From IMG/VR virus record IMGVR_UViG_3300039106_000534, positions 1 through 20,706 of that record: a stretch of DNA of 20,706 nt; one strand, written 5' to 3'. This DNA is from a virus. Numbering within the stretch: position 1 is the first letter of the stretch; every line of letters begins with the position of its first letter. The notes beneath the pieces were generated by a model. The model did not search any database. It was given only the letters and a program-made list of their open reading frames with translations, and was not told where the DNA came from. This document shows positions 1-8,062 of this stretch, piece after piece. The position numbers and the translations under genes were made by a program.

Positions 1-1915
1 CTACCCATGTTGAAGATGTTACTATTGCATTAAACTCTATATCAGCTCCATTTATAGCAACATCCCAATCAAATACACTAGTATCTCCTATATCCATTGT
101 AGTGATGTCTGTGTAGTTAATTTGACCATTCAACCAAACTACTTTGAGTTGTCCTGATCTTGCGTTTGTTGAATCACTAATAGTATAATCTACAAATGCA
201 CTTGTGTAATCTGCTAATAGTACGGTGTGTACTGTGGTTGTACCTGTACTAACTGTCTTTTTGTTTGTTGTATATAAAGCTGGTACTGATGCTAGTCCTA
301 TTGTTGCTTGAGCTACATTAACATTACCATTCACATAAGAAGCTGTTGCAGCGTATGATGCACTTGCAACTGAGTTGTTATTGGTAAAGATAGAACCTGT
401 TACATACGATGCTGTTGCTGCAGTTGTTGCTGTTGTAGCATTACCATTTAAACTTGCTGTTAAAACAGATTGGTTTTGCCATTTAGTAGCTACTGTGTTG
501 TATACTAAAGGCTGTCCGTTTGTAGGACCTGATATTGCTACGTCTGATAGTCCTGATAAAGTTTGAGTGATTGTAGAGCCACCTCCTCCTGATCCTCCTA
601 TCTGACGAAATAAACCTCCAGGTAATATTTTATAAGAGGCAGCTACTGTAAAATCAGCATCGTTTCTTAACACTAAAGCTCCAACATAAATTGCGTTTGC
701 TGCTGTATTAGGAGCTTCTGTAAAAGCTTCTGTGCTTAAATTGGCAATTGCTTCTACTTCTGTATCGTATGTTGCATTACCGTAATAAACTACTATTGCT
801 TTGGTAACAGAATTAGGATACCAAAATGCCCTTTGTATAGACCATTGTTTATTTGATCCTCCACCTGGTACTGCTGTTAATACACCATTGTTTGAGTATT
901 GAGTTGGATCTATTGCTCCATATCCTGCTCCTCCATTTGTATCATATACCCAAGCTGCTGAACCTGATTGACGATATCTGAATATTTTTGATACTGTTGT
1001 TCCAGGATCGGTTACGTAAGATGGATTATTAGGATCTGTTGGATAGTTAGCTCCATCGGAAAATGATGTTCCACTTGGAACAATTAAGCTGCCTGTTGAT
1101 GAACCGCTTACAGATAAAACATGTCCTGATAGTTTTAAAGGTCCGAAAGCATCAACAAACAAATGAGTTCTTTGTTTCAATGCATATGCTACTTCAGGTT
1201 GTGTTTTTACACCATTAATAGTTGATCTATTTTGATGTAATACAATACCTAAAGGAATTTGGGTATCTCGCTGGCCTCCCTCAAACGGAGTTCCTTGAGC
1301 AAATAAAGTTCCATTTGATAATACAGATATAAACTGTTGATCGTATGAAGCTGTTAAAGGAGCAATGCTAGCAGATAAAATTCCCCAAGTTACATAAGTA
1401 ACTGTTGGATATGGGTTGTCATTAAGTGATGCGTTCAAATTTACAACAAGACCACTACCACTTCCTACTTGATAAACAGTAGATGATTGAGTTGTAATTA
1501 AACCTCCATTCAATAAACCTGAATACATGTTTCCTTCTAGCCAGCGTAAACGAGTTACATTATTGTACCCAGAACCATTTTGAGAAAAGTACAAGTCATT
1601 TGTAGAACCAGAAACGTAGATATAAGATGCTGATACGGAAGTATCTATATTTTTAGTAACGGGTAAAAACTTAATTACACCATTAGTCTCCATATCACCA
1701 AATACTTTAATAGTTGGTGTTGCGGGAAAAGTCGTTGAGCCTGATATAATGACACTACCCGATAGTATAGTGTTACCTAATAGTGTATTATTACCTATTT
1801 GAGTTGTTGAACCAGTTACATTTAGCGAACCAGTAACTTGAACTCCGTTTGATACGGTTAGTGAGTTTAGTGTAGCATCTGAACCAGATACTATGACCTT
1901 TTTCCAATTTGGCAT
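1..1915 (-). CDS. Tail-fibre-like structural protein, 3' end outside window
   Basis: About 638 codons are open from ATG at 1915 to the left edge with no stop, so the C-terminus is missing. I translated it by hand. The N-terminus MPNWKKVIVSGSDATLNSLT shares WKKVIVSGS (residues 4-12) with the 693-aa protein at 3816-5897. Then come VTGS/SGS-type beta repeats (to about 60), a long mixed region with LHQNRSTINGVKT near 226-238, FRYRQSG near 310 and WSIQRAFWYPNSVTKAIVVY near 358-378, a Gly-rich hinge GGSGGGGS near 440, and ASYVTGS/ASYAATASYVNG repeats near 490-520. This layout is typical of fibre or receptor-binding proteins of T4-like environmental phages. The gene has its own promoter-like motif 87 nt upstream and a leader hairpin, so it is probably a separate late transcript. 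Fibre assignment is inferred from composition and context. No enzymatic motif is seen. Confidence 0.75.
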   Translation of the reverse strand, partial: MPNWKKVIVSGSDATLNSLTVSNGVQVTGSLNVTGSTTQIGNNTLLGNTILSGSVIISGSTTFPATPTIKVFGDMETNGVIKFLPVTKNIDTSVSASYIYVSGSTNDLYFSQNGSGYNNVTRLRWLEGNMYSGLLNGGLITTQSSTVYQVGSGSGLVVNLNASLNDNPYPTVTYVTWGILSASIAPLTASYDQQFISVLSNGTLFAQGTPFEGGQRDTQIPLGIVLHQNRSTINGVKTQPEVAYALKQRTHLFVDAFGPLKLSGHVLSVSGSSTGSLIVPSGTSFSDGANYPTDPNNPSYVTDPGTTVSKIFRYRQSGSAAWVYDTNGGAGYGAIDPTQYSNNGVLTAVPGGGSNKQWSIQRAFWYPNSVTKAIVVYYGNATYDTEVEAIANLSTEAFTEAPNTAANAIYVGALVLRNDADFTVAASYKILPGGLFRQIGGSGGGGSTITQTLSGLSDVAISGPTNGQPLVYNTVATKWQNQSVLTASLNGNATTATTAATASYVTGSIFTNNNSVASASYAATASYVNGNVNVAQATIGLASVPALYTTNKKTVSTGTTTVHTVLLADYTSAFVDYTISDSTNARSGQLKVVWLNGQINYTDITTMDIGDTSVFDWDVAINGADIEFNAIVTSSTWV

Positions 1916-1947
1916 ATTACGTTATAAATTTGATTGTGGTTAGATAC

Positions 1948-1967
1948 ATACACTTTATGCCGTGTAT
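1948..1967 (-). other. Leader hairpin of the tail-fibre-like gene
   Basis: A 6-bp inverted repeat (ATACAC/GTGTAT) around an 8-nt loop lies between the promoter-like motif and the start at 1915. It has no T-run, so it is not a terminator. It may shape the leader or be chance in AT-rich DNA. Confidence 0.25.
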
Positions 1968-2002
1968 ACGCCTACTTCCTTTTCAGGCCAACAATACTTT
2001 TA

Positions 2003-2010
2003 TATAAATA
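2003..2010 (-). promoter_or_regulatory. Promoter-like TATTTATA motif, tail-fibre-like gene
   Basis: The coding strand reads GCATATATTTATATAAAAG. It is one of six exact copies of the octamer that I found between genes. It lies 87 nt upstream of the start at 1915 and just after the preceding gene's stop. A role in late transcription is inferred from recurrence and position only. Confidence 0.45.
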
Positions 2011-2014
2011 TATG

Positions 2015-2188
2015 CTACTTTGCTTTAGACTTAATTAATGCGTCTAATTCTTGAGCTTTTGATTGCTCCTGTGCGATTACAGATTCTAGTTTCTGTTGTA
2101 AGTTGGCAACCTTCTTTGCATCCTTACCTAAAATTGTTATTACGTCTAAAGATTGACGTAATAGTTGTAACTCTACTAATTCAAACAT
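2015..2188 (-). CDS. Tiny helical protein (57 aa), unknown function
   Basis: This is a complete ORF of 57 codons, from ATG at 2188 to TAG at 2015-2017. The translation begins MFELVELQLLRQSLDVITIL and ends ELDALIKSKAK. The body is rich in Leu, Gln, Lys and Glu with heptad-like spacing (ANLQQKLESVIAQEQSKAQE), consistent with one long helix or coiled coil. No signal peptide or membrane segment is present. It starts 2 nt after the stop of the 64-aa gene upstream, so the two are almost certainly co-transcribed and possibly translationally coupled. Position after three fibre-like genes and before a fourth suggests a role in fibre oligomerisation or assembly, but nothing in the sequence proves it. 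No family is recognised. Confidence 0.6.
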   Translation of the reverse strand: MFELVELQLLRQSLDVITILGKDAKKVANLQQKLESVIAQEQSKAQELDALIKSKAK

Positions 2189-2190
2189 AA

Positions 2191-2385
2191 CTACTCTTGT
2201 TGATTTTGTAATGCAATATATTGTTGTTGTAACTTAATAACAGTACCATAAACTGTTTCTAAAGTTTTACCTTTAAAGTTTGAGTTTTTAATAAGGATTA
2301 ACAAGAACTCAATTTCTGATGCACTGAGTTGTGCAACTGGTTGTGCTGCTTCCTTAGCTTTAATAAGCGATGATATACTTCCCAT
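2191..2385 (-). CDS. Small helical protein (64-77 aa), unknown function
   Basis: The ORF is open from ATG at 2424 (77 aa), but that start lies inside the upstream gene. I prefer the ATG at 2385, which gives MGSISSLIKAKEAAQPVAQL and begins 19 nt after the upstream stop behind an A/T-rich leader. The protein is soluble and mostly helical. A segment near residues 22-45 (LSASEIEFLLILIKNSNFKG) looks like a compact helix-turn-helix core. It is followed by a Gln-rich helix (VIKLQQQYIALQNQQE). It forms a pair with the 57-aa gene 2 nt downstream. Similar small proteins commonly lie among structural genes of such phages. I infer a virion-assembly role and cannot name it. A chaperone or minor structural subunit is possible. 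Confidence 0.6.
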   Translation of the reverse strand: MGSISSLIKAKEAAQPVAQLSASEIEFLLILIKNSNFKGKTLETVYGTVIKLQQQYIALQNQQE

Positions 2386-2404
2386 GACGTAACTATTTAA
2401 TTTT

Positions 2405-3802
2405 TTATGTATAGATGTAAACATCTCCTGTGTTTGAGTCTATATGCAAGTTACCATACCCTTTTGTAGATCCTCCGTATGTTGGATTAGCTGGTGGTCC
2501 TCCTGCAGACTTTTCTGCTGTTACAATATATTCAGCTGCTGTTACTGAAGTTGCTGTTGGAGATACTGAACTTGATATTGCCCAACGACCTACAGTAGCT
2601 GGATCATTTTCCCAATATAATGCTTCACCTGCGTTTGCTGCATTTTGTACTATGATACCACCATCAATAGTTGAACTAGATCCTGATGCTAATAAGATAA
2701 ATTGATCTTCAATAGCTACATTGGTAGTATTTAGTGTTACTGTTGTACCTTGAACAGTTAAGTTTCCACTTACTGTTAAGTCATTTCCAATAGTTACATT
2801 ATCTGGTAATCCAATTGTAATTGTTTGACCTGAACCTGATACTTCTACTTCGTTTGAAGTACCTTGTATGGTTAAAGCTTGTGATGCAAGATTTACACTT
2901 ACATTTCCAGCTGAAGAAGTAACTGCTAATGTTGTAGCTATTCCAGTTAATTGCGATCCATCACCATAAAAAGATCCTGTAAATGAACCTGTTGCTCTTA
3001 GAGTTCCACCACTGTATACTAGAGTTGGAACACCACCAAAAGCACTACTATTGTTGTATTGAATTTGACCATTAGATCCTCCTGCTACTGCACCACTTGC
3101 TGATACTGCTTGAATTGAAGCAGATAAAGTAGCGAGACTAGCATCAACACTTGTTAAACGAGTAGATAATGCTTGACCTACATACTGATAAGCTGTTAAG
3201 TAAACACGACCATTAGTAGCATCAGCAATTATTGTTGATGTGATTGCGGAGGAGGTGAATTGGAATATACCAGTTTTATAATCAAAATTATAGTAATTTG
3301 GATTAATATCTGTGGTTGTGCTTAAATTATTATTTGAGTAGACAGCTTTTACTACGTAGCCTGGAGTGGACGCTTCTGCATTGTTTGTTGATATATCTGC
3401 TATTGAGTATTTAGGAGATATAAAGCTAGTTTGTTGACTACCAGTTATTAATTGAGCTCCAGCTGAAATAGTAGAAGATCCAGAAATAAACATCCATACT
3501 TGCTCTCCTAGTGGAGATGCTAAGTCAGACTTAACTAATGCATGACGATACCAAAATCTCATTACATCATTTCCAGTAGGTGTAGCTGACACAGTGCTTC
3601 CTGTTGTGAAGTAGTAGCTGTTTTGACTTGACCCTGAAAAAGGAAGTGATGCTGAAGGTATGAAATTAGCTTGTGTGTAAACCTCACTAGAGTTAATGTC
3701 AAATACACTTGTAAATGCATCTTGACCATCAGAATACGCGTCTGTAGTGTAGCGTTTACTTAGTAAGGTTCTATTGGATTTTTTAATTAAATCTACTGCC
3801 AT
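2405..3802 (-). CDS. Virion structural protein with fibre-type repeats (465 aa)
   Basis: Three parts are visible. Residues 1-210 form a globular N-terminal region (MAVDLIKKSNRTLLSKRY to VYLTAYQYVGQ) including a FDYKTGIFQF strand pair. A short Ala/Ser-rich helix (213-238) follows. The C-terminal half contains GSNGQIQYNN (242-251), FTGSFYGDGSQLTG, and a run NVTIGNDLTVSGNLTVQGTT near 335-354 with IEDQFILLASGS. The last type of run recurs in fibre and decoration proteins of T4-like environmental phages, where it builds repetitive beta structure. No catalytic residues or signal peptide are visible. The gene starts 13 nt after the 693-aa structural gene and ends just before the two tiny genes, so it belongs to the same transcription unit. 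The likely role is baseplate/tail fibre or head fibre; which one cannot be told. Confidence 0.7.
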   Translation of the reverse strand: MAVDLIKKSNRTLLSKRYTTDAYSDGQDAFTSVFDINSSEVYTQANFIPSASLPFSGSSQNSYYFTTGSTVSATPTGNDVMRFWYRHALVKSDLASPLGEQVWMFISGSSTISAGAQLITGSQQTSFISPKYSIADISTNNAEASTPGYVVKAVYSNNNLSTTTDINPNYYNFDYKTGIFQFTSSAITSTIIADATNGRVYLTAYQYVGQALSTRLTSVDASLATLSASIQAVSASGAVAGGSNGQIQYNNSSAFGGVPTLVYSGGTLRATGSFTGSFYGDGSQLTGIATTLAVTSSAGNVSVNLASQALTIQGTSNEVEVSGSGQTITIGLPDNVTIGNDLTVSGNLTVQGTTVTLNTTNVAIEDQFILLASGSSSTIDGGIIVQNAANAGEALYWENDPATVGRWAISSSVSPTATSVTAAEYIVTAEKSAGGPPANPTYGGSTKGYGNLHIDSNTGDVYIYT

Positions 3803-3815
3803 GGTTATTTATTTA

Positions 3816-5897
3816 TTAAGATACTGATAATTGTGTTACTGCTGTTGTTGGTTCTCCTTTGTATCTAATTATAACATAGAACTGATCGTATGATGAACCA
3901 TTCATAAAAACTTTGTTAGCATTGCTAATTTCCACTGTGTAAGTGTTGCCAACAACATTGTTATTAATACCATAATAGCTAATTGTTGATCCAAATGGAT
4001 TAGATCCTGCTGTGTTTGCTGCTATGTCGTTTTTGTATGCAGTTGAATAGTATGGATCAAACAAACGTGTTTGAGTTAAACCATTCTGACCATTAACAGC
4101 ACTTTCAAAAACAATTGCTACAGATACACCATTTGTAGTTGATGTATCATCCCAAGGCACTAAGGTTTGACCTACACTTAGTGTGAAGGAAGCAATGGAT
4201 GTAGTTCTTTGGAACTTACGTACATAGTACTGAAAAGTGTCTCCGTATCCAGATGGATACCAATACCTTCTTGAACCACCTGAAGCTACTAAGTAGCCTG
4301 GTTTTACTTGTAGTTCTTTGGTTGGCAATGTACTTGATGATACAAAAGCAGTTCCAGCAAATGTTAGTATGTTGTCGTCTAATGTAATACGATTTGCCTC
4401 ATCCTTAAAAGTTTCAGATGTAGCTGTTTGAGTAGTGTTAGTTGGAAAACCAAAATAAGCCATAGATCCAGATGATGCTGGTTGTCCGTAACTACCTGCA
4501 TCATGGTAAGGATATGTTTGTGTGTCTGTTGTTGATGAATTGGATCTGTTAACACCAGTTGAGGTAACACTAAAAGTTGATGGGTTAAACCCACTTGCAG
4601 AAAGTGCTTGAATATTGGTAAGGCCTGCAACACCTGCGTTAAAGGATAAACTACCAGATAACAAAGCTATATCAGTTTCAAATGGAATTGTACTTGTTGC
4701 TCTACGAGTAGTTCCTGTGGAATCAAAAACCGTATTAGCTGAGCTAACTTGAGCTGATCCATTTATTGTTGCACTTGAACCACTGTTTGAAGCAGCTGTT
4801 AAAGTTACTAGGGAGTTAGTTGAAGTAGCTGTTAAAGATGCAATAGTCGTATTAGCTATATATAAAGGATTGAATATTCCGTTTATTTGGCTTCCTACAT
4901 ACCAAGTTGCTGTCCTTAAGTAAGGAGCTCCTGATAATGATCCAGAAGTTACTGTGAGTGAACCACTAGTCTTATTAGTTACTGTTATAGTTTGGGTTGG
5001 TAAGTTACTATTAATAGTTGCTGTTGGAGCCCAAAAGAATCTTTCAACTGAAGTATTTGCTGTATTATATACGGATGATCCACTTGCAATCTTGATAGAT
5101 GCACTAATGTGGTAATATCCAGATGAAGATACACTTGTTACAGATAACGATCCAGTGTATAATCCTGAACTAAAAATACTTGCAAACTTACCATCTTGAT
5201 AAGCTGCTGGAATTACAGCTGCATTTGCAGTCGGTATCTTACCTACTGTTAATCCATTTGCTGTTGTAAATGAAGATAATGATAGTAGATTTTGAGATTG
5301 TGATGTAGCTGTTACACCACCAGTACTTGCACTTTCATAAGCCCAGTTGATTGTTCCAGATACGTAAAATGTATTTGGAGTATTGGCATCAAATATCGTT
5401 CCTAAACCAAATAACTGAGCATCTACCGAAGATGATACACTTGTTGTTCCTGCTGCAACACTTGTGTATGTATTTGCATAGGCAGAGTTATTATATACCG
5501 TAAGACCAGTGTACAATAACGATCCAGCTGATGCAAACCCTTTACCAACTATATAAGTTACATCTGCTGCAGAGTATCCTTGTGGTACATATCCGGCTAT
5601 TGTACCGGTACCATTGTTAGCAGAGGTTTTTGAAATAGAGCTTAATGTCTTGGTATTTGGAGCTGCATCAGGTGCTGATGAACTCAGTAGTCCTGCTACA
5701 AACCGTAAAATTTCTGATACGTTTGTTTGTGCTGTAAAGTTGTTGAAGTATGAACCATTTAGGCTGTTTTGCCAAGCATTTGATGATGGAACACCTACGT
5801 TTATATTTGATGAACTTATAGCTGAACTAGCAGTCACTGCAGTTAACTCTGCCGTACTTCCAGATACTATTACTTTTTTCCAAGTTGCCGTTGCCAT
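3816..5897 (-). CDS. Large Ser/Thr-rich virion structural protein (693 aa)
   Basis: The N-terminus MATATWKKVIVSGSTAEL carries the WKKVIVSGS element (residues 6-14) also found at the start of the fibre-like protein at the left edge. The two probably share an attachment or folding module. The rest is low-complexity, dominated by Ser, Thr, Ala, Gly and Asn, with many SGS and TSS steps (for example GSLTVTSGSLSG) that suggest stacked beta strands. The last 140 residues are less repetitive and rich in aromatics (YWYPSGYGDTFQYYVRKF), ending in FYVIIRYKGEPTTAVTQLSVS-like beta strands, which looks like a globular tip domain. No Cys-rich, enzymatic or membrane motif is seen. It opens a transcription unit with a TATTTATA motif 36 nt upstream. 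Fibre, tip or decoration protein are the likely options. Confidence 0.7.
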   Translation of the reverse strand: MATATWKKVIVSGSTAELTAVTASSAISSSNINVGVPSSNAWQNSLNGSYFNNFTAQTNVSEILRFVAGLLSSSAPDAAPNTKTLSSISKTSANNGTGTIAGYVPQGYSAADVTYIVGKGFASAGSLLYTGLTVYNNSAYANTYTSVAAGTTSVSSSVDAQLFGLGTIFDANTPNTFYVSGTINWAYESASTGGVTATSQSQNLLSLSSFTTANGLTVGKIPTANAAVIPAAYQDGKFASIFSSGLYTGSLSVTSVSSSGYYHISASIKIASGSSVYNTANTSVERFFWAPTATINSNLPTQTITVTNKTSGSLTVTSGSLSGAPYLRTATWYVGSQINGIFNPLYIANTTIASLTATSTNSLVTLTAASNSGSSATINGSAQVSSANTVFDSTGTTRRATSTIPFETDIALLSGSLSFNAGVAGLTNIQALSASGFNPSTFSVTSTGVNRSNSSTTDTQTYPYHDAGSYGQPASSGSMAYFGFPTNTTQTATSETFKDEANRITLDDNILTFAGTAFVSSSTLPTKELQVKPGYLVASGGSRRYWYPSGYGDTFQYYVRKFQRTTSIASFTLSVGQTLVPWDDTSTTNGVSVAIVFESAVNGQNGLTQTRLFDPYYSTAYKNDIAANTAGSNPFGSTISYYGINNNVVGNTYTVEISNANKVFMNGSSYDQFYVIIRYKGEPTTAVTQLSVS

Positions 5898-5933
5898 GTG
5901 TTAATGTTATTTTATTTGATTGTATGTCTTATG

Positions 5934-5941
5934 TATAAATA
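5934..5941 (-). promoter_or_regulatory. Promoter-like TATTTATA motif, 693-aa structural gene
   Basis: The coding strand reads GACTATTTATACATAAGACA, an exact octamer 36 nt upstream of the start at 5897. The GACTATTTATA context matches the copy before the portal gene, and AAGACA downstream is shared with the portal and gp13 leaders. Confidence 0.5.
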
Positions 5942-5961
5942 GTCTATGTTGCATTAAAATA

Positions 5962-6357
5962 TTATTCCAATCCAACATAAAATGAGGAAGAAGTAAAATA
6001 TACTCCTCCATTTGGTGCTGCTCCAGATAGTATAGCTGATTGGGTTGCAAACACTACTACACCACTCTGACTTACTCTCAATATGTTTTGATTGTTTGCA
6101 TTTTTGATTAGAAACAAATCTGTCGCACTGCCTGATATTGTTACAGATCCTAGATTAGTTACACTGAATGGTGTGAATGTTCCAGATTGTATTAAGAAAA
6201 TATTACTTGTTAAAGCAACACTTGCTGTTACGCTACCGCTTGTTATGGAAAAGCCAGATCCACCACCAGTTCCTCCGTTTAAGGCATAAGAAGCTGTTAA
6301 AGCATATGATGCTGATGCTACACTTCCTGATATTTGACCACCTCTTATTAATGCCAT
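5962..6357 (-). CDS. Small virion structural protein with ASYAL repeat (131 aa)
   Basis: The protein begins MALIRGGQISGSVASASYAL and contains the tandem ASYALTASYAL (residues 16-26), a Gly-rich hinge GGTGGGSG, and then a beta-rich body with SVTISGSATDLFLIKNANNQ near 70-89. It ends VVVFATQSAILSGAAPNGGVYFTSSSFYVGLE-like, in short alternating strands. The ASY repeat type recurs in the fibre-like protein at the left edge, linking this small protein to the fibre set. It starts 1 nt after the stop of gp15, so it is the last gene of the neck operon. Its position directly after the sheath stabiliser suggests a tail- or fibre-associated component, but no defined family function is known to me. Confidence 0.65.
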   Translation of the reverse strand: MALIRGGQISGSVASASYALTASYALNGGTGGGSGFSITSGSVTASVALTSNIFLIQSGTFTPFSVTNLGSVTISGSATDLFLIKNANNQNILRVSQSGVVVFATQSAILSGAAPNGGVYFTSSSFYVGLE

Positions 6358-6358
6358 G

Positions 6359-7552
6359 TTATGCGAACTTTCCTATTGCTACTATTTCATCAGTTGCTGC
6401 TAAAGTGAATCCTAGCTGTGATGTGTTTATTACTAATGTGCATACACCACTACCCTGTGTAAAGCTTGTTATTGCTGTTGGCTCTACGTACTGACCGTTT
6501 ATAAAGAATGTAAAATTAGACACACTTGTTGCTGGTAATCCCATTGGAGCAGTTAAGAAGACTCCGTTAAAGTAAGCTGTGTCTGGAGCTGATACTGATG
6601 TTGCTGTTACTGTGTTGTTTGCGTATAAGTAGCTCACAGTTGTTCCATCAGCTAATGATAATGGATTAAGTGATGTTCTTACTGTAGGTGTTGTGAATGT
6701 TGTTTGACCTCTAGCAACCATATCTTCTTTTTGTTGAAATACTCCTGGATCTGCATCTGGTGTTACTTCAAGTATAATCTGCCTCACATCAAAGGATTTC
6801 TCAGATTGTTTTTTGCTTAACTCTTTTGCCAATACGTCTGGTACTATTTGACCAAACAAAGTTATTGTGAATGATGAACGTACCATTCTATCAGCATCTT
6901 GTAGTAGATCTGTTGTATTGGTGATAGAATCAATCTTAGTTCTAAACTTAAACTTCTCCATATCACCCCAATAAGTGCCTTCTGTATAGATAATGCTTTC
7001 AAGAATTTTATTCATTCCTTCTATGTAATCAGTCCATACAACCACGTCATACGTGATGTCAACGTAATCTGGCACGACAGTATTAATAAACGTTTTAATG
7101 GGCTTAGAGTTCGTTAAAACACTAAATTGATCGTATTTATTTACCTGGTTGTACTTTAGCTCTTGTGAATAGTATAGACTAGGGAAGTTGGCATCTATCT
7201 TATTACCTAAGGTTTTATTTCTTGTAATAGATGTTCTTTTGTAAGCAATAAGTGGTGATTGTATCTTACCACTTTTATCTCTAAAATATCCATCAGCTTG
7301 TACGTTCTTCCACTTTTCTGGAGAGCCATACATTACTGGTACTTTAACCATATTACCAAACTCTTCGATTTCTGGTTTAATAACTTCATCAAAATAATAC
7401 TTGATAGCGTAATCAATATCATAAAGACCAATCGATAGCTGCTTTACAGTATCATCATCTCTACGCACATCATTAGCACGATCAAATGCATGATTCTCTT
7501 CACCCTTACTAAGTTCGAATTGTGTTTTGGGTATTTGCTTTCTAGTATACAT
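6359..7552 (-). CDS. gp15: gp15-like proximal tail sheath stabiliser with C-terminal extension
   Basis: In T4, gp15 forms the ring that caps the contractile tail and joins it to the neck. From memory of T4 gp15, three blocks match in order. VPVMYGSPEKW (71-81) corresponds to its VPITYAS block, VDITYDVVVWTDYIEGMNKI (164-183) to its YELSIFTRYEDDM block, and KFKFRTKIDSIT...MVRSSFTITLFGQIVPD (200-239) to its region of two long strands ending in a YP motif. T4 gp15 is about 270 residues and this protein is 397. The extra part (about 285-397) is a beta-rich Thr/Ser/Ala segment ending FINGQYVEPTAITSF...TDEIVAIGKFA, which looks like an added virion domain. The start overlaps the gp14 stop by 1 nt (TAATG), and gp13-gp14-gp15 order is as in T4. 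Confidence 0.82.
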   Translation of the reverse strand: MYTRKQIPKTQFELSKGEENHAFDRANDVRRDDDTVKQLSIGLYDIDYAIKYYFDEVIKPEIEEFGNMVKVPVMYGSPEKWKNVQADGYFRDKSGKIQSPLIAYKRTSITRNKTLGNKIDANFPSLYYSQELKYNQVNKYDQFSVLTNSKPIKTFINTVVPDYVDITYDVVVWTDYIEGMNKILESIIYTEGTYWGDMEKFKFRTKIDSITNTTDLLQDADRMVRSSFTITLFGQIVPDVLAKELSKKQSEKSFDVRQIILEVTPDADPGVFQQKEDMVARGQTTFTTPTVRTSLNPLSLADGTTVSYLYANNTVTATSVSAPDTAYFNGVFLTAPMGLPATSVSNFTFFINGQYVEPTAITSFTQGSGVCTLVINTSQLGFTLAATDEIVAIGKFA

Positions 7553-8061
7553 TAGTATCTACTTCTTACAATTTGCAGTCTTGTTACTCTTGTGTAGTGT
7601 CCTATACAAATTATACTCAAACTCTCACCAAACTCAGGTCCTACACTCTTTCCATAGTCGTTATCTTTACCTGCAAAGAATTGGTTTTCATTTACTTGAT
7701 CAATTTCAAAGTAAGCACCTCTTACCTCTATTATGTCTCCTGCATTTGGTACTAGGTTTATCTCTCTTAACTTTGGCTTTAAAAAAGCAAAAGTCATTGG
7801 TTGTGTAACATCAATACCAAATTGATCATCTTGTACATATGCTTGATCACCTCTAGTAAGCAGACAAGTTAAACGTGTTGCTGTATAGTATGTTTTTTGT
7901 GATGATGCTTCTCCATACAAGTTGTCAGTGTCTTTACCTTTGGTTTCTGGCAGATAGTACTTGTAATAATCTACCTCTTGTTGAATGATGTCATCTAACA
8001 GTTCCTTGTTGATTTGCTTTATAAAGGATATATCCCTTGAGGATCCAAAAAGTGCACACAT
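7552..8061 (-). CDS. gp14: gp14-like neck protein
   Basis: gp14 and gp13 form the neck that closes the filled head and accepts the tail. A longer start at 8121 exists, but it lies inside gp13. The ATG at 8061 gives MCALFGSSRDISFIKQINKE and begins 1 nt after the gp13 stop, so I use it (169 aa). Matching T4 gp14 from memory, a helical N-terminus running to YYKYYLPET (32-40) corresponds to its CYYVPRE block. NAGDIIEVRGAYFEIDQVNE (106-125) followed by FFAGKD corresponds to the GDLIYFP...LFEINWVEP...FYQLGK block. It is shorter than T4 gp14 (about 256 aa), lacking most of the C-terminal part. Flanking gp13 and gp15 genes make the assignment firm. Confidence 0.8.
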   Translation of the reverse strand: MCALFGSSRDISFIKQINKELLDDIIQQEVDYYKYYLPETKGKDTDNLYGEASSQKTYYTATRLTCLLTRGDQAYVQDDQFGIDVTQPMTFAFLKPKLREINLVPNAGDIIEVRGAYFEIDQVNENQFFAGKDNDYGKSVGPEFGESLSIICIGHYTRVTRLQIVRSRY

Positions 8062-8062
8062 C

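Noticed and set aside
375-566. Plus-strand ORF of 63 codons
   Set aside because: It lies opposite the open fibre-like frame, whose minus-strand translation is coherent with ASY repeats and a WKKVIVSGS start; the plus frame is a shadow.
3803-3815. AATAAATA in the sense orientation before the 465-aa gene
   Set aside because: It ends only a few bases before the ATG in a 13-nt gap, leaving no room for a leader; more likely an A/T-rich translation leader.
4379-4633. Minus-strand ORF of 84 codons within the 693-aa gene
   Set aside because: Out-of-frame reading of the repetitive Ser/Thr-rich coding sequence; composition (His/Leu/Gln) is typical of a shifted frame.
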